A stretch of DNA of 64,000 nt, taken from contig MNCI01007565.1 of assembly GCA_015680685.1 (NCBI GenBank), positions 343,908-407,907 on the forward strand. Reading direction: 5' to 3'. The stretch comes from Gnetum montanum (taxonomy: Eukaryota > Streptophyta > Gnetopsida > Gnetales > Gnetaceae). Each line of letters opens with the position of its first letter. Within the stretch, counting starts at the first letter, position 1. Of this stretch, positions 1 through 9,369 are shown in pieces. The notes under the pieces are model-generated. The model was not told the DNA's origin. It made no database searches and saw nothing but the letters and a program-made list of their open reading frames with translations. A program made the translations under genes and the position numbers.

Positions 1-342
1 TTGGTAAGCCACAGTTGCATAGTTCAGGGTGTGTCCGGCAAGTGGGAATGGATGCTGACGCTAGTTAATTTAGACTTAGATCTTTAGTTAGAGTTAGCTT
101 AGTTTCTCAACCCTTTCCTCTGATAGCATAGGAGATAAGCCAAAAATACCAAAAAAATCACATACCTCAGACTTGCTTAACCATACACCGTGACACTTAC
201 AAGCAAGCTTGGGAAGACAACGAACGATTAACCCCAAGTGTTTCTTGTGGCGTTAAGGTATTTAGTCTGCGGAGTTCGACCGGATCGCGCGTGTACGCTT
301 GTATTCGTATGGTTGAGTGTAGGGGTACCTCGCCACTCATCA
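1..342 (+). mobile_element. A0: 3' part of a young family-A LTR
   Basis: This is the R/U5 side of a plus-oriented family-A LTR ending in GGGGTACCTCGCCACTCATCA-type sequence, written here only as its end CCACTCATCA. It is almost identical at its end to the solo LTR at 43633-43718 and resembles the A5 LTR near 30050-30300. The following base resumes RNase H/integrase coding sequence of A1 rather than a primer binding site, so I read it as the right end of an element or solo LTR inserted into A1. Its left end and the matching TSD (expected CAGAT) lie outside the window. Confidence 0.75.
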
Positions 343-1640
343 CAGATGAACTCCTCTTTGCTGGAGCAGTCGCAAAGGAGGCTCCCACAGAAGAAAATTA
401 GTTTAATGACATCCTTACCTATCTTCTTACAAAAGAGCTACCAAAGGAGTTGGACCATCAAAAGAAACAATGGTTTCTTCATAGAGCTAAGCACTTCATG
501 GAAATTAATGGACACCTCTACAAGGTGTGTGCGGATGGCTTGGTTTGATGGTGCATCCTTGATGTAGATCAACTACACGTCATCTAGGATGCTCATGAGG
601 GCCCTTGTGGGAGCCATTATGCAGGAAGGTGCACAGCCATTAAGATCCTGCTCGCAGGATACTATTGTCCTACACTCTTCAGAGATGCTCAATGCTTTAT
701 CCACTCCTATGATCGATGTCAAAGAGATGGTGGGATGACGACAAGAATGAAGGGACCCCAATAGTGGTTCAACCACTCAAATCCTTTGACATTTGGGGCA
801 TTGACTTCATGGGCCTCATAGCACCCATGTCAAACGAGAAGGCATGCATCATTGTTGCGGTGGATTACTGCACTAAGTGGGTAGAGGCGACAGCCGTCAT
901 CGACTGTTCCTCAACCATAGTCGCATGATTTGTTCAATAGCAAATTGTGAATAGGTTTGGAGTGCCGTGTGCACTCATTTCAGATAATGGCACTCACATT
1001 ATGGATGCTACTTTTCGTAAAATCATGCAGCATTTGGGAGTAGAACATAAACTAGCAACACCCTATCACCCCCAAACCAACGGGCAAGTCGAAGTTACAA
1101 ACCAGTAGATTACAAAAATCCTAACTAGGATGATTAGCAAATATAGGAGGGATTGGAGCACAAAACTTAACGATGCCCTCTGGGCCTACTGCTCAACCTG
1201 GAAACTTCCTATAGGCTACTCCCCTTACGAGTTGGTGTATAGGAAACTACCACCACTCTTGATTCAGGAAGAACTCTAAACACTATCCACGACAAGTGAC
1301 TTAGGTCTTGACTTATCCCTAGCACAACAAAAATGGCTCATCAACTTGAATGTGCTAGTTAAGAATTTGTTAGTAGCCCTGTCATCATATGAGATGCATA
1401 AGACATATAACAAACAATGTCACGACCTTAGGATTCTGAAGGTAACCTTTCAACATGGAGATAAGGTTCTCTATTGGAACCCCACACATGTGCCACAACG
1501 AACCAAATTTCAAACACTATGGGAGGGACCTTATATTGTTTTTAAGACCTTTCCATCTGGGGCCCTACTCATACACAAACCTAAAGACCCAACAAAAACA
1601 TAGTTGGTCAACATGCAATAATTAAAACCCTTCCATGAAC
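343..1640 (+). pseudogene. Ty3/gypsy integrase remnant (A1)
   Basis: Conceptual translation over several frames gives the end of RNase H, the HHCC zinc-binding region (DAHEGP... with a degraded C-x2-C), and the integrase core. The DDE residues can be seen: VDYCTKWVEA (near 870), SDNGTH (near 985) and the glutamate in NGQVEVTN (codon 1091-1093). A C-terminal part follows at 1346-1603 (GDKVLYWNPTHVP, WEGPYIVFKT). Reading is broken by stops such as Q-to-TAG and R-to-TGA and by frameshifts, so no active enzyme is expected. There is no chromodomain. The same region in A5 (32356-33801) aligns along its whole length. Confidence 0.85.
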
Positions 1641-1714
1641 TACACCAAACCAGTGTTGCTACCATCTTTTTGAATGGCCAGCCATGTTCCAGCTTTTGAA
1701 TCTCCTCCTCCAAG

Positions 1715-1730
1715 CTTAGTCGTGGGGGAA
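1715..1730 (+). other. Internal polypurine tract (A1)
   Basis: CTTAGTCGTGGGGGAA lies just after the integrase end. Equivalent copies stand at the same place in A2, A3, A4 and A5. The core AGTCATGGGGG is the same as in the terminal polypurine tract next to the LTR, so this looks like a second plus-strand priming site or a duplicate of it. Confidence 0.6.
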
Positions 1731-3361
1731 ATTATTGCCCATATTAAAATAATTATCTTGGCCCCTTAGGCCTTTTCCATATTTTTTGTTTTACACATTT
1801 TTGTTTTACACCATCATTCATATGTTTAACATTTCTTACCTACTCTTTCTCTAGTTTATATACAAATATATTCCACCTTTTATCCATCTATTCTGCTTTA
1901 TTTTAGTTATTTTCCTCTATTTAATTTTGCTAATAAAGCCATTTTATTACCATAGGATGTGATGGTGTGATGGTTGCACCCAATAGGGGTGTGCTTATTA
2001 TAGGTTGCATATTCTATCTAGTTCTTACCTTAGAATTTCAATTTTAGGAAACTAAGTTACACTTTCTTTCATGCAACAAGCAGTGAGTCCATGACATCCA
2101 ACCACTCACACCTTTCTATGGTGTCCCAGGATTAGGAGAAGTATAGTCTCTTTACAATTAATCAACTCCATAAAAATCTTTGACCTTGGTGGATTCTGAA
2201 CTGGGGAAGGATTCAAGTGGTAAGGAAAAGGGTGTGATGTCAAAGGGATGTGGTGGACCATGTACCCTCCTATGATCTCTCGTGCATTGCTGCCCTCAGG
2301 GATCCCTTCCTGTTCCATGGCCATGAATAATAGGAAGCTGACATGTCCTTGCATGATGTGGTTCCCATTCAAAAGTAAAAAATAATATAATAATGGAAAT
2401 TCAAAGCACACCCCTTGGACCAACCAATCTATTCTTGCATGGTGTGGATCCCATTCAAAAAAAAAAAAACAACAATAATGGGAATTCAAAGCACACCCCT
2501 TGAACCAAACAATCTATCCTTGCATGGTGTGGATCCCATTCAAAAAAATAAAGAACAACAATAATGGGAATTCAAAGCACACCCCTTGGATCCAATAACA
2601 GGCTACAAGCACTAGTTATGGGACTCAGAAGCCATGTTACCCAAATCTGACGGTCCCCTCTAACTAAGGCCCTTCCTTACCTCCTGCTCCCCTTTCCCGC
2701 TATATACAGACTGGGATTGGATCTCTATGGGCATGTGTATGTACTGAGCGAGTGGGTTGGTATTAGTCCATCACCAAGATGTCATTGGCCATGGTCGATC
2801 TTGATCTGGACCTAGAATAGATTCTTATCAAGTCACTTAACCACACACTTCACAAAGGAACTGTATTAATCTTGACCTCGACACTCCATTCCACATGCTC
2901 TCCCTCTCATCCGTTGCTCTTCGTTTCTTACCTCATTGCTGGTTTCATGTTTCGATCATGTATCTTGGTTTGCTGGTATTTGTAAATCCTTTGGTTGGTT
3001 CTTAGAGGTACGAGTATTAACCTCGATGACCATTAATTAACTGTGGGGCCCACTGACCCTTAGGTTAAGGATGTGCAAGGGCAACCAAGGTTGAAGCCTG
3101 CTATGGGGAGGACCTACTTGCATATCCATTGGTCCTGCTTGTTAATCTCCTGCTCCTTTGATCTAATATGGCAACCATTTCTATGTTGCCCATCATGAGG
3201 GTCTCCATCACCCATGCTCCATCTTATGATGTACTCTTGGATTCGACACTTCTTTTACGCGCCACACCCCTTCTGCTTCGTTTCATGATGTCCTCGGGTC
3301 TCTAATCCCTCCAATAACTTCAATTTTATGCTACAATTTGTAGATTTGGGGCCTTTTCTTG
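1731..3361 (+). other. Non-coding linker of A1
   Basis: No gene is visible. Blocks match the linkers of A2-A5: near 2230-2260 a segment around a GATGTCAAAGGGATGTGG-like stretch (compare the reverse strand at 13771-13800 and 31916-31950), and near 3090-3130 the segment with GGGGAGGACC (compare the reverse strand near 13145, 20487 and 28850). It follows the internal polypurine tract and precedes the internal promoter. Confidence 0.6.
2348..2593. repeat. Tandem repeat, about 85 bp x 3
   Basis: Three near-identical units run from CCTTGCATGGTGTGG through GGGAATTCAAAGCACACCCC, starting near 2348, 2434 and 2519. They differ mainly in an A-rich stretch of variable length. A single diverged relative lies on the opposite strand in the A5 linker near 31760, so the triplication is specific to A1. 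Confidence 0.85.
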
Positions 3362-3471
3362 ATCAGTCAATAGTGGTCAACATAGTTAAATAACTGCATC
3401 GACGTGGCCTAGTATACGCAACCACCTGTGTTTATGTGTCTCGTCAACGCAGTGCCCAACTGCTATATATA
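3362..3471 (+). promoter_or_regulatory. Internal promoter before the accessory ORF (A1)
   Basis: A TATA box TATATATA (3464-3471) is preceded by units CATCGACGTGGCCT (3397-3410) and TCGTCAACGCAGTG (3441-3454) plus weaker matches. These resemble the 14-bp units in the A1 LTR (7105-7210) and not the GATATC units of the other copies. Position just upstream of a TATA box is the same as in the LTR. A candidate transcript would start near 3495-3500, splice at 3620, and enter the accessory ORF at 4001. Confidence 0.5.
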
Positions 3472-3619
3472 CGCACGTTGTGCTTTAGAATTTTACCCAT
3501 TTATTCATAATGCTAGGGGAGTTTTTTCAAGTTTTCTGCATCCAATCTCCTTCTTGCACACATCACCTTCCTACTGCTTATCCACATCTACCCGTTCCTT
3601 CACTCTTTTGCTATCGAAG

Positions 3620-4000
3620 GTATGCTCTATGTTGTGGGGGTCCATGATTCAATCTATTGGGACATGATGGCTAACCCAAAACTTAATGCACCTAGGGTAA
3701 CTTAATGCACCTTAGGGAAATCCAAACACATAGGGTTAATCAAATCAAAACTTAATGCACCCTAGGATAATTCAAACACCTAGGGTTAATCAAAACTTAA
3801 TGCACCCTAGGGAAATCCAAACACCTAGGGTTAATCAAAACACCTCCTAGGGTGGATCAATGAATTCGCTTATGTACACCACCTTAGATAAAAAAAATAC
3901 GTGTGTCACTATCATAGCCAAGCCATCCTGAGAAGGTATCTTATTTAAATGTTGGGGCAACACACACACATTTTAATTCATGGTTATGCTGTGATTGCAG
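3620..4000 (+). other. Putative 5'-leader intron of the accessory ORF (A1)
   Basis: A donor-like GAAG/GTATGC at 3620 and an acceptor-like TGATTGCAG ending at 4000, immediately before the ATG at 4001, bracket 381 bp. A2 has the same two signals (AAGG/GTAAGA and TGATTGCAG before ATG); A4 keeps the donor but its acceptor reads GCAA. The position of the acceptor directly against the start codon is the same in all three copies. Confidence 0.5.
3670..3850. repeat. Tandem repeat, about 47 bp, inside the putative intron
   Basis: About three units with AACTTAATGCACCCTAGGG followed by AAATCCAAACACCTAGGG and GTTAATCA occur in a row, with a shortened first copy. They are not seen in A2, A3 or A4, so they are a local expansion in A1. 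Confidence 0.8.
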
Positions 4001-6845
4001 ATGGCACCAAAACTAAGATGTCTGAGGGAGGAAGGACCATCACAACCTTAGGAGAAGCGACCTAGAATTGGACAGGAATGAGGCACGTGACCTTAGGAGC
4101 ATGCAGAAAGCTTGCATGCAACTGGCCCTCTCCGCAAGGAACCTAATGTGGAATCTATTCGTTAGATTCTCAAAGAAGAGGTTCCCATAGAACAATCATG
4201 CAGGGATGAGACTCCAGCGAGAGTGCCATGGATTGAGGTCACCTTTACCAAGGTCTGCCTTGACGTTATCAAGCCGAAGGAGCTACAACGAATGGTCCTT
4301 TAAGAATTAAACTTTGGACCATTCCTAGAAAATGTGCCAGAGGAAGTTCGAACTCAGCCATAGAATTCTCCCATGTGACCAATCATCACGTACAGTGGTG
4401 AGTGGTATCTGGGGGAAACCTATCTCTTCTGGACAAATCGGTAGCCGGGGTCGTGAGTAAGAATCAAAGATATCCATGTGTCTCTGCAGAGGTAATCACA
4501 CAAGCCCTTGGGCTGCTTGAGATTGGGGTTGATGTTGCAGAAATTTCAAATTAAGCAAACTCTAAGGTGAAAGCGGAGTGGACTAGGTGATGTTATGGGG
4601 TAGACCGCAAAGAGTTTGGCACATTGACCACCGCAGAACGAGTTTACTCCAAAATTGCATCTTACCACTTAAATCCAATGGTAAGACCTAGAAAAATCAC
4701 CACCTTCTCTACTCGTGCATGTGCCACTTTAAGCGGAAAATTTTCCATCAGCCTTCCATAGTTACTCTTCCTAGAAATTGAGAAACGGTTTGTGGAAAAC
4801 GAACATGGAAGGTAAGCTTTGCCCTTGATCAGAAAACTGTGCAAATGGGCAGGGATAACCTGATATGCCAATGGCACACTCCTTCATGCTCCAATTGCCT
4901 TGTGATGTGAGATGATGAAAGATAAAACACTTGCCACAACAAGAATGGAGGAAGAGTAGCCACCACCTCCACTGTCCATACAAGTAACAGGGTCAGACTC
5001 GTGCATGCTCATAGAGCACATACGCGAGATCCGACAGTCGCTCCTATACCAACAGGAGCAATAGGTAGGAACTAGCAGTGGTGGAGATCCTTCGGTGTAC
5101 TATCCTACCTTGATTCATCTAGAGTAAGTGGCTTAATTTGTGAGCCTGTTGGAGAGGGCAGGGTCGATGCTTTCAACTATGCAAACCCACGTGCTCACAA
5201 GAATAGACCCTAGCACTCGAGAAGTAACGGTGTCACTGACCCAACAATTATTCCCAAAAATTTTAGGGAATGCTACTACTTTCTCAATGTGCTTGGATGA
5301 GGGTGAAGGGGCAACTGTCTTGGTAATGCAGCACCAAGGATAGGAAGTTGCGGCAGACATGGTTGCTAGTAGAATTGCCATGGCTCTTAATGCACCTACA
5401 GCGTCTGTACCAGATGTACATGGACTTAGAGATGTGCAAACATCTGTAGGTACTCAGAGTGGCAAACTTAATGTAGCACAACATGAGGAGTTGTTGGACT
5501 AACTGGTGGGAACCGAGCAACTACTTCCAGATGTCTTTGACCTTCTGGACAACATCACTACAACCTTGTTGGAGCTACTCTCAGCAAAGGGAAAATGCCT
5601 CATCCTTGAAGGGCAACTAGAAGTAGCTCATGTAGATAATCAATGCTTAGCTACAGAGGTTGCCCAACTAAGGGCCCAACTTGTCAATTCGACGATAAGC
5701 AACCATGAAGTCACCATAGATGAAGCTCTTCAATAGCTTCAAATCAAGCTCCAACAAGTCGAGTACGAGCAGGAGTCAGCGATCTTTGACAACTCCTTAG
5801 TGGAAGCTTGTTCCTATCATTTAAACAAGGACTTGACAAAGGTTTGCCAAGAAAATGTTGGGTTGACCATTGAAGTTCATCGCCTGTGCAATGTTGGTCT
5901 CACAAATCAACAAATGAACAATTTTATCCACTAATAGTAGGAGGAGCTAGCTAGGATAAACATCGATGTAAGGAGATTAGCTACCAAAAATCTTAATCTA
6001 TCAATGGAGGAAGTTCGAGCGATGCAACAGAAGACAACCATTAAAATTGTCGCTTAGAAGAATGAGACCCTCAAGTTTGAACAAGTGAAAAATCACTACA
6101 GGGACCAAGTGTGGTTGCAAAAAGAAATTAATGAAAAAGAAATCCAAGTCGTAAAGGCTAAGATGAATCAAGCCTCCAACAACTCAAGGAAGGAGGTGAG
6201 GTGTGGCAACCCATCTTTGATGGATTAAACACCAACAACCAAGCTGAGATTCGTCTCAAGGAGTTGCAGATTGAAGAAATGACAGAATACATGGAACTAG
6301 CCAACTTTCGTTATGCAAACCTAGCCATGCTTACAACTGGGAGGCCGTCATCAAACCTTGAGAAGTAGGTGGCCACCTCATATTTGTTATACAAGGGTGA
6401 GTTCAAGGTACATAAGGAGACAAAGCAAAAGCTGGAAATCACAAATGTAGAACTTGAAGATCTCTACACCCACTTTGAAGTGCAACGCTCTGTTGTGAAG
6501 AACTTGGCCCAACGAATGGATGACTACCAACAACTACAAGCATCAATTCTAGCGTTCGACATCAAATGAAAAAAGTTTGCAACTTGGTTCGTCAATTTAA
6601 AGAAGCTCTTCCTTGTGGTTCCATGTCCTTGGGATGTTCATGTTTCGGCACACATTGGTGAAGCTGCTTAGACTGTGAATGACCCTAGAAGTAAAGAAGA
6701 CAAAATGAGGGCTCTATTGGAGGCTTTCCAATTGCCTCCAGAAGTTGTAATAGCCATGGGATAGCCACAACCACCACCTCAACCACCACATGCACAGGAA
6801 GCTAGTGAGGGCCCGTCGAAACCACTGCCACTAGGCACTGTATGA
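4001..6845 (+). pseudogene. Accessory coiled-coil ORF of family A (A1 copy)
   Basis: About 950 codons, now broken by many stops. The start ATGGCACCAAAA follows an acceptor-like TGATTGCAG. An N-terminal region (about 4370-4900) contains the pattern GEWYLGETYLFW, then TTAERVYSKI, and further on LIRKLCKWAGI. This loosely recalls the 'putative plant transposon protein' domain of LTR-element ORFs, which I cannot confirm. From about 5500 to 6560 the translation is rich in Leu/Glu/Lys heptads (coiled coil, e.g. 5506-5736 and 6369-6569). The C-terminal module KKFATWFVNLKKLF...PCPWDV ends at the stop at 6843-6845. It occupies the place where some Athila elements have an env-like ORF, but I see no signal peptide or membrane segment. 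Function unknown. Confidence 0.65.
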
Positions 6846-7067
6846 CCTTCTTTAGCAACTTTAGCATCTTAGCAGGGTTATGTGTCCATTGTTGTCAAGG
6901 TGTTTGATTTTGTTGTCCACAAACACCACAATTTTGTAATCTCTTCTGTACACTCGGGCACTTGGTGTATTATCAGCGTTAATAGGTATCTTGAGATGTT
7001 TTTGCTATGTGTGTCACTAGTCACCTCATACCTTTCAAATTGTAACAAACTCAAGGACAAGTTTTCA

Positions 7068-7083
7068 CTCAATCATGAGGGTA
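7068..7083 (+). other. Terminal polypurine tract (A1)
   Basis: CTCAATCATGAGGGTA abuts the LTR start TGATGGAGC. It corresponds to TTCAGTCATGGGGGTA in A2 and A3. The sequence CTCAAGGACAAGTTTTCA just upstream is also shared by the other copies. Confidence 0.75.
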
Positions 7084-7961
7084 TGATGGAGCATCCAATC
7101 ACTGTGTCGACTGGGCCATGTCGACGAAGCCTCAATAATGCGGCCACATCAACGTGACCCCGTCGATGCATCTTTCCAAGTGTTGACATGGCCTCATCAA
7201 TGTAGAGTCCATTTTCTACTATAAATATGTGTGCACCCGCCGCATTTATGGCACCTTTTTTTCAAGTTGTAGTGAAGCTCTTACAGTTTGTTTCCATAGG
7301 AGTTAGATTATTTTCCAAGTGCCCGTGACCACAGTTCGAAGAGTGTACGACTCTTTATTCAAGCGCTAATGTACCTGAGCCCATTAGCATGAACGACAAT
7401 AAAGACAAGCTTTTTGAACATTTCTTGTAGCATTTGAATTAGATTACATAAGCATTAATGTTTTAATACTTTAATAATTTCCATGCTTCTATTATCGCTT
7501 TATAGTCATGGTACATTGGTAGTCCATGAGAACACATAAGCATGACCACCTTGAACATATGTCTAACACTTGGCAACCTAGTGAAGCTTAACGCTTGGCA
7601 ACCCAGTAGTGATTAGGACATGCTTGGGATGTGCATGAAGGGTGGGACCGGCTACTTATGCTAGGGATAGTTAAGCCATAGTGTAGCGAACCCTTAGATT
7701 ATCTAGCCTTTTACTTCCTATATTCGTTGAATTAAATATTATAGATAAAAGAAAACATATAAAAAATCATATGCCTCAGTCTCACTTAACCATCATTCTA
7801 GAATAACACAAGTGAGGGTGAGAGGACAACGACTATTCAAACTAGGATTTTGGTGGCTAGAATACTGTGTGTAAGTGCTCGCAGTCTTTGGAATTCGACC
7901 AGATGGCATGTGAACGCTCGTGATTCGTATGGTTGGGCGTAGGGTACCTCACCACTCATCA
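7084..7961 (+). mobile_element. 3' LTR of A1
   Basis: An 878-bp LTR beginning TGATGGAGC and ending CCACTCATCA. It carries the U3 array 7105-7210, a TATA box TATAAATA at 7220-7227 and the conserved family end with GGTACCTCACCACTCATCA. Its U5 has diverged strongly from A0, showing that A1 is old. Confidence 0.85.
7105..7210 (+). promoter_or_regulatory. U3 array of 14-bp units, GTCGAC type (A1 LTR)
   Basis: Consecutive units are TGTCGACTGGGCCA, TGTCGACGAAGCCT, CAATAATGCGGCCA, CATCAACGTGACCC, a 20-bp unit starting CGTCGATG, TGTTGACATGGCCT and CATCAATGTAG. The spacing is 14,14,14,14,20,14, followed about 10 bp later by the TATA box. Other copies use GATATC in place of GTCGAC at the same spacing. 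Confidence 0.8.
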
Positions 7962-8283
7962 ATCACATATAAGTAATTTACATGAGTATGACTAACTTTG
8001 AGCATAAACATACCAACACTTAGTAAGCCCAACAATGGATTACTTGGTTATTCAGGATTCGTATGCCAAGTTAGGAATGTATACTCTATGCTTAGGCTAG
8101 ATTAGATTTATTTTATTTTTTGTACTTTGGTTAACTAAATTAATATTTTTATATTTTTAATATGTTAATAATAAAAAATCCAATCATATGTCTTAATCAC
8201 ACTTAACCATACAAATTAAGCCCACACAAGTATGATTGGGAAGACAACGATTAGCACCTTAACACTTGACTATCTATGACATA
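7962..8283 (+). mobile_element. A7: fragment of an older family-A LTR
   Basis: This stretch matches the R/U5 part of plus-oriented family-A LTRs, for instance the CTTAACCATACA...GGGAAGACAACGATTAGCACC segment shared with 170-235. It is bounded by the insertion of A1 on the left and of A4 on the right. It is the oldest layer visible; the remainder should lie beyond the right end of A4. Confidence 0.6.
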
Positions 8284-8303
8284 TGATGAGTAGAAATAGT
8301 TCC
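8284..8303 (-). mobile_element. Terminal 20 bp of the A4 3' LTR
   Basis: TGATGAGTAGAAATAGTTCC is the outer LTR end of A4, cut off from the rest by insertion of A2. The remaining LTR resumes at 17701 with ...CAATGTTCAACCATACAAG, which is the next part of the family LTR. Confidence 0.75.
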
Positions 8304-9187
8304 TGATGAGTGGCGAGGTATCCCTATGCCAAACTATATAAATCACAAGCATTCACACATGAGCTAGTCGAATTCCATGGATCATACTAGTTGTGCATCT
8401 AAATCGTTATGCTTTGATTGCAGTTTGATGTCTTCCCACTTGGACTAGTGGTAGCTTTGTCACATATGGGTTAGTCCAGAGTGAGGCATATGATTCTTGA
8501 TGTTGTTCAGCACTAATCTACTCCTAATGATAATAAAGAGATTCATTAATTAGGCTAATTAACAATGGAAAGTAAATTCTAAACTAGCCTATGTGTAATA
8601 AGTATTTGTTCCTAAACGTTCGCACATGCCTTGGACTTCGCATAACTACTGCTAGGATTACCAAGCATACGTTACTAGGCTTACCAAATGATACATCGTT
8701 GGGTTACCAAGTAATTACACTTAAGCACTCACAATTAGTTATACTCATTCCTCTTAATGACAAGGATAATAGAGAGTAATAAATGGAAACATTAACTAAG
8801 GAAAATAGTAAATAATTAAACAATTAAAAGTAATAATAAAGCTAAGTGGATGCTGCAATGATGGAAGTAATCTCGATCTTTATTGCTGAACATGCAACAT
8901 GTCCAAGTACATCACACTCAAATAAGGATGCCATATAGTCACTTAACATTACATTGTGGGCATGCACTAGAAAGTAATAAAGATTAAAATAAAAAATCTA
9001 TGAATCTAACTCTATTTTATGTATTTCTTCTCTCTATTCTATATCTCAACCATGCACCCAAGTGTGGTATTTATGGGCACACATGGAAGAGGTGATATCA
9101 GATGCTCGACATTAGAGGTTGTGCCCTGATATCGAATACTTGACCTCGCAACTCCAATATTGGAGCCATGCAAAACATGGCTCATCA
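8304..9187 (-). mobile_element. 3' LTR of A2
   Basis: 884 bp, TGATGAGTGGCGAGG...CATGGCTCATCA in plus reading. The U3 array is at 9094-9170 with a TATA-like CATAAATACC (minus sense) just inside it. The other LTR of the pair is at 16800-17695. Confidence 0.9.
9094..9170 (-). promoter_or_regulatory. U3 array, GATATC type (A2 3' LTR)
   Basis: In plus reading the units are GATATCAGATGCTC (14), a 20-bp unit, GATATCGAATACTT (14), GACCTCGCAACTCC (14) and AATATTGGAGCC. The same spacing classes occur in the A1 array. The copy in the other LTR lies at 17588-17675. Confidence 0.75.
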
Positions 9188-9203
9188 TACCCCCATGACT
9201 GAA
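9188..9203 (-). other. Terminal polypurine tract (A2)
   Basis: Minus-sense TTCAGTCATGGGGGTA directly precedes the 3' LTR start TGATGAG. Confidence 0.8.
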
Positions 9204-9369
9204 TGAAAAAACATCCTTGAGTTAAACAAAATGAGGAACAAGCTCTTTACAAAATATTGGGAATGTATAGGATTATTGACATATTGAACTAGACACAAAA
9301 ATTGAATTTTACATGTTGCAGTGATGTTTTACAAAAATGGACACAACGTGACAAAATAACAAAACTAGG

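Larger units (their letters stand above)
343..7961 (+). mobile_element. A1: partial plus-strand family-A Ty3/gypsy element
   Basis: A1 runs from the RNase H/integrase junction through integrase, internal polypurine tract, linker, internal promoter, leader intron, accessory coiled-coil ORF, terminal polypurine tract and 3' LTR. Its gag, protease and RT lie left of the inserted A0 or are lost. The right flank is ATCAC (7962-7966), the expected TSD; the left partner is outside the window. A1 matters because it has both pol and the accessory ORF in one copy, showing that the accessory gene lies downstream of integrase. Its LTR promoter array differs in motif from all other copies here. Confidence 0.8.

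Noticed and set aside
1-342. 5' LTR of A1 with deletion of gag and pol
   Set aside because: The LTR is far closer to A6 and A5 than to A1's own 3' LTR, and the break falls exactly at the LTR end, which fits a nested insertion better.
2348-2593. CRISPR-like array
   Set aside because: Units are directly adjacent 85-bp tandem copies with no unique spacers, in eukaryotic DNA.
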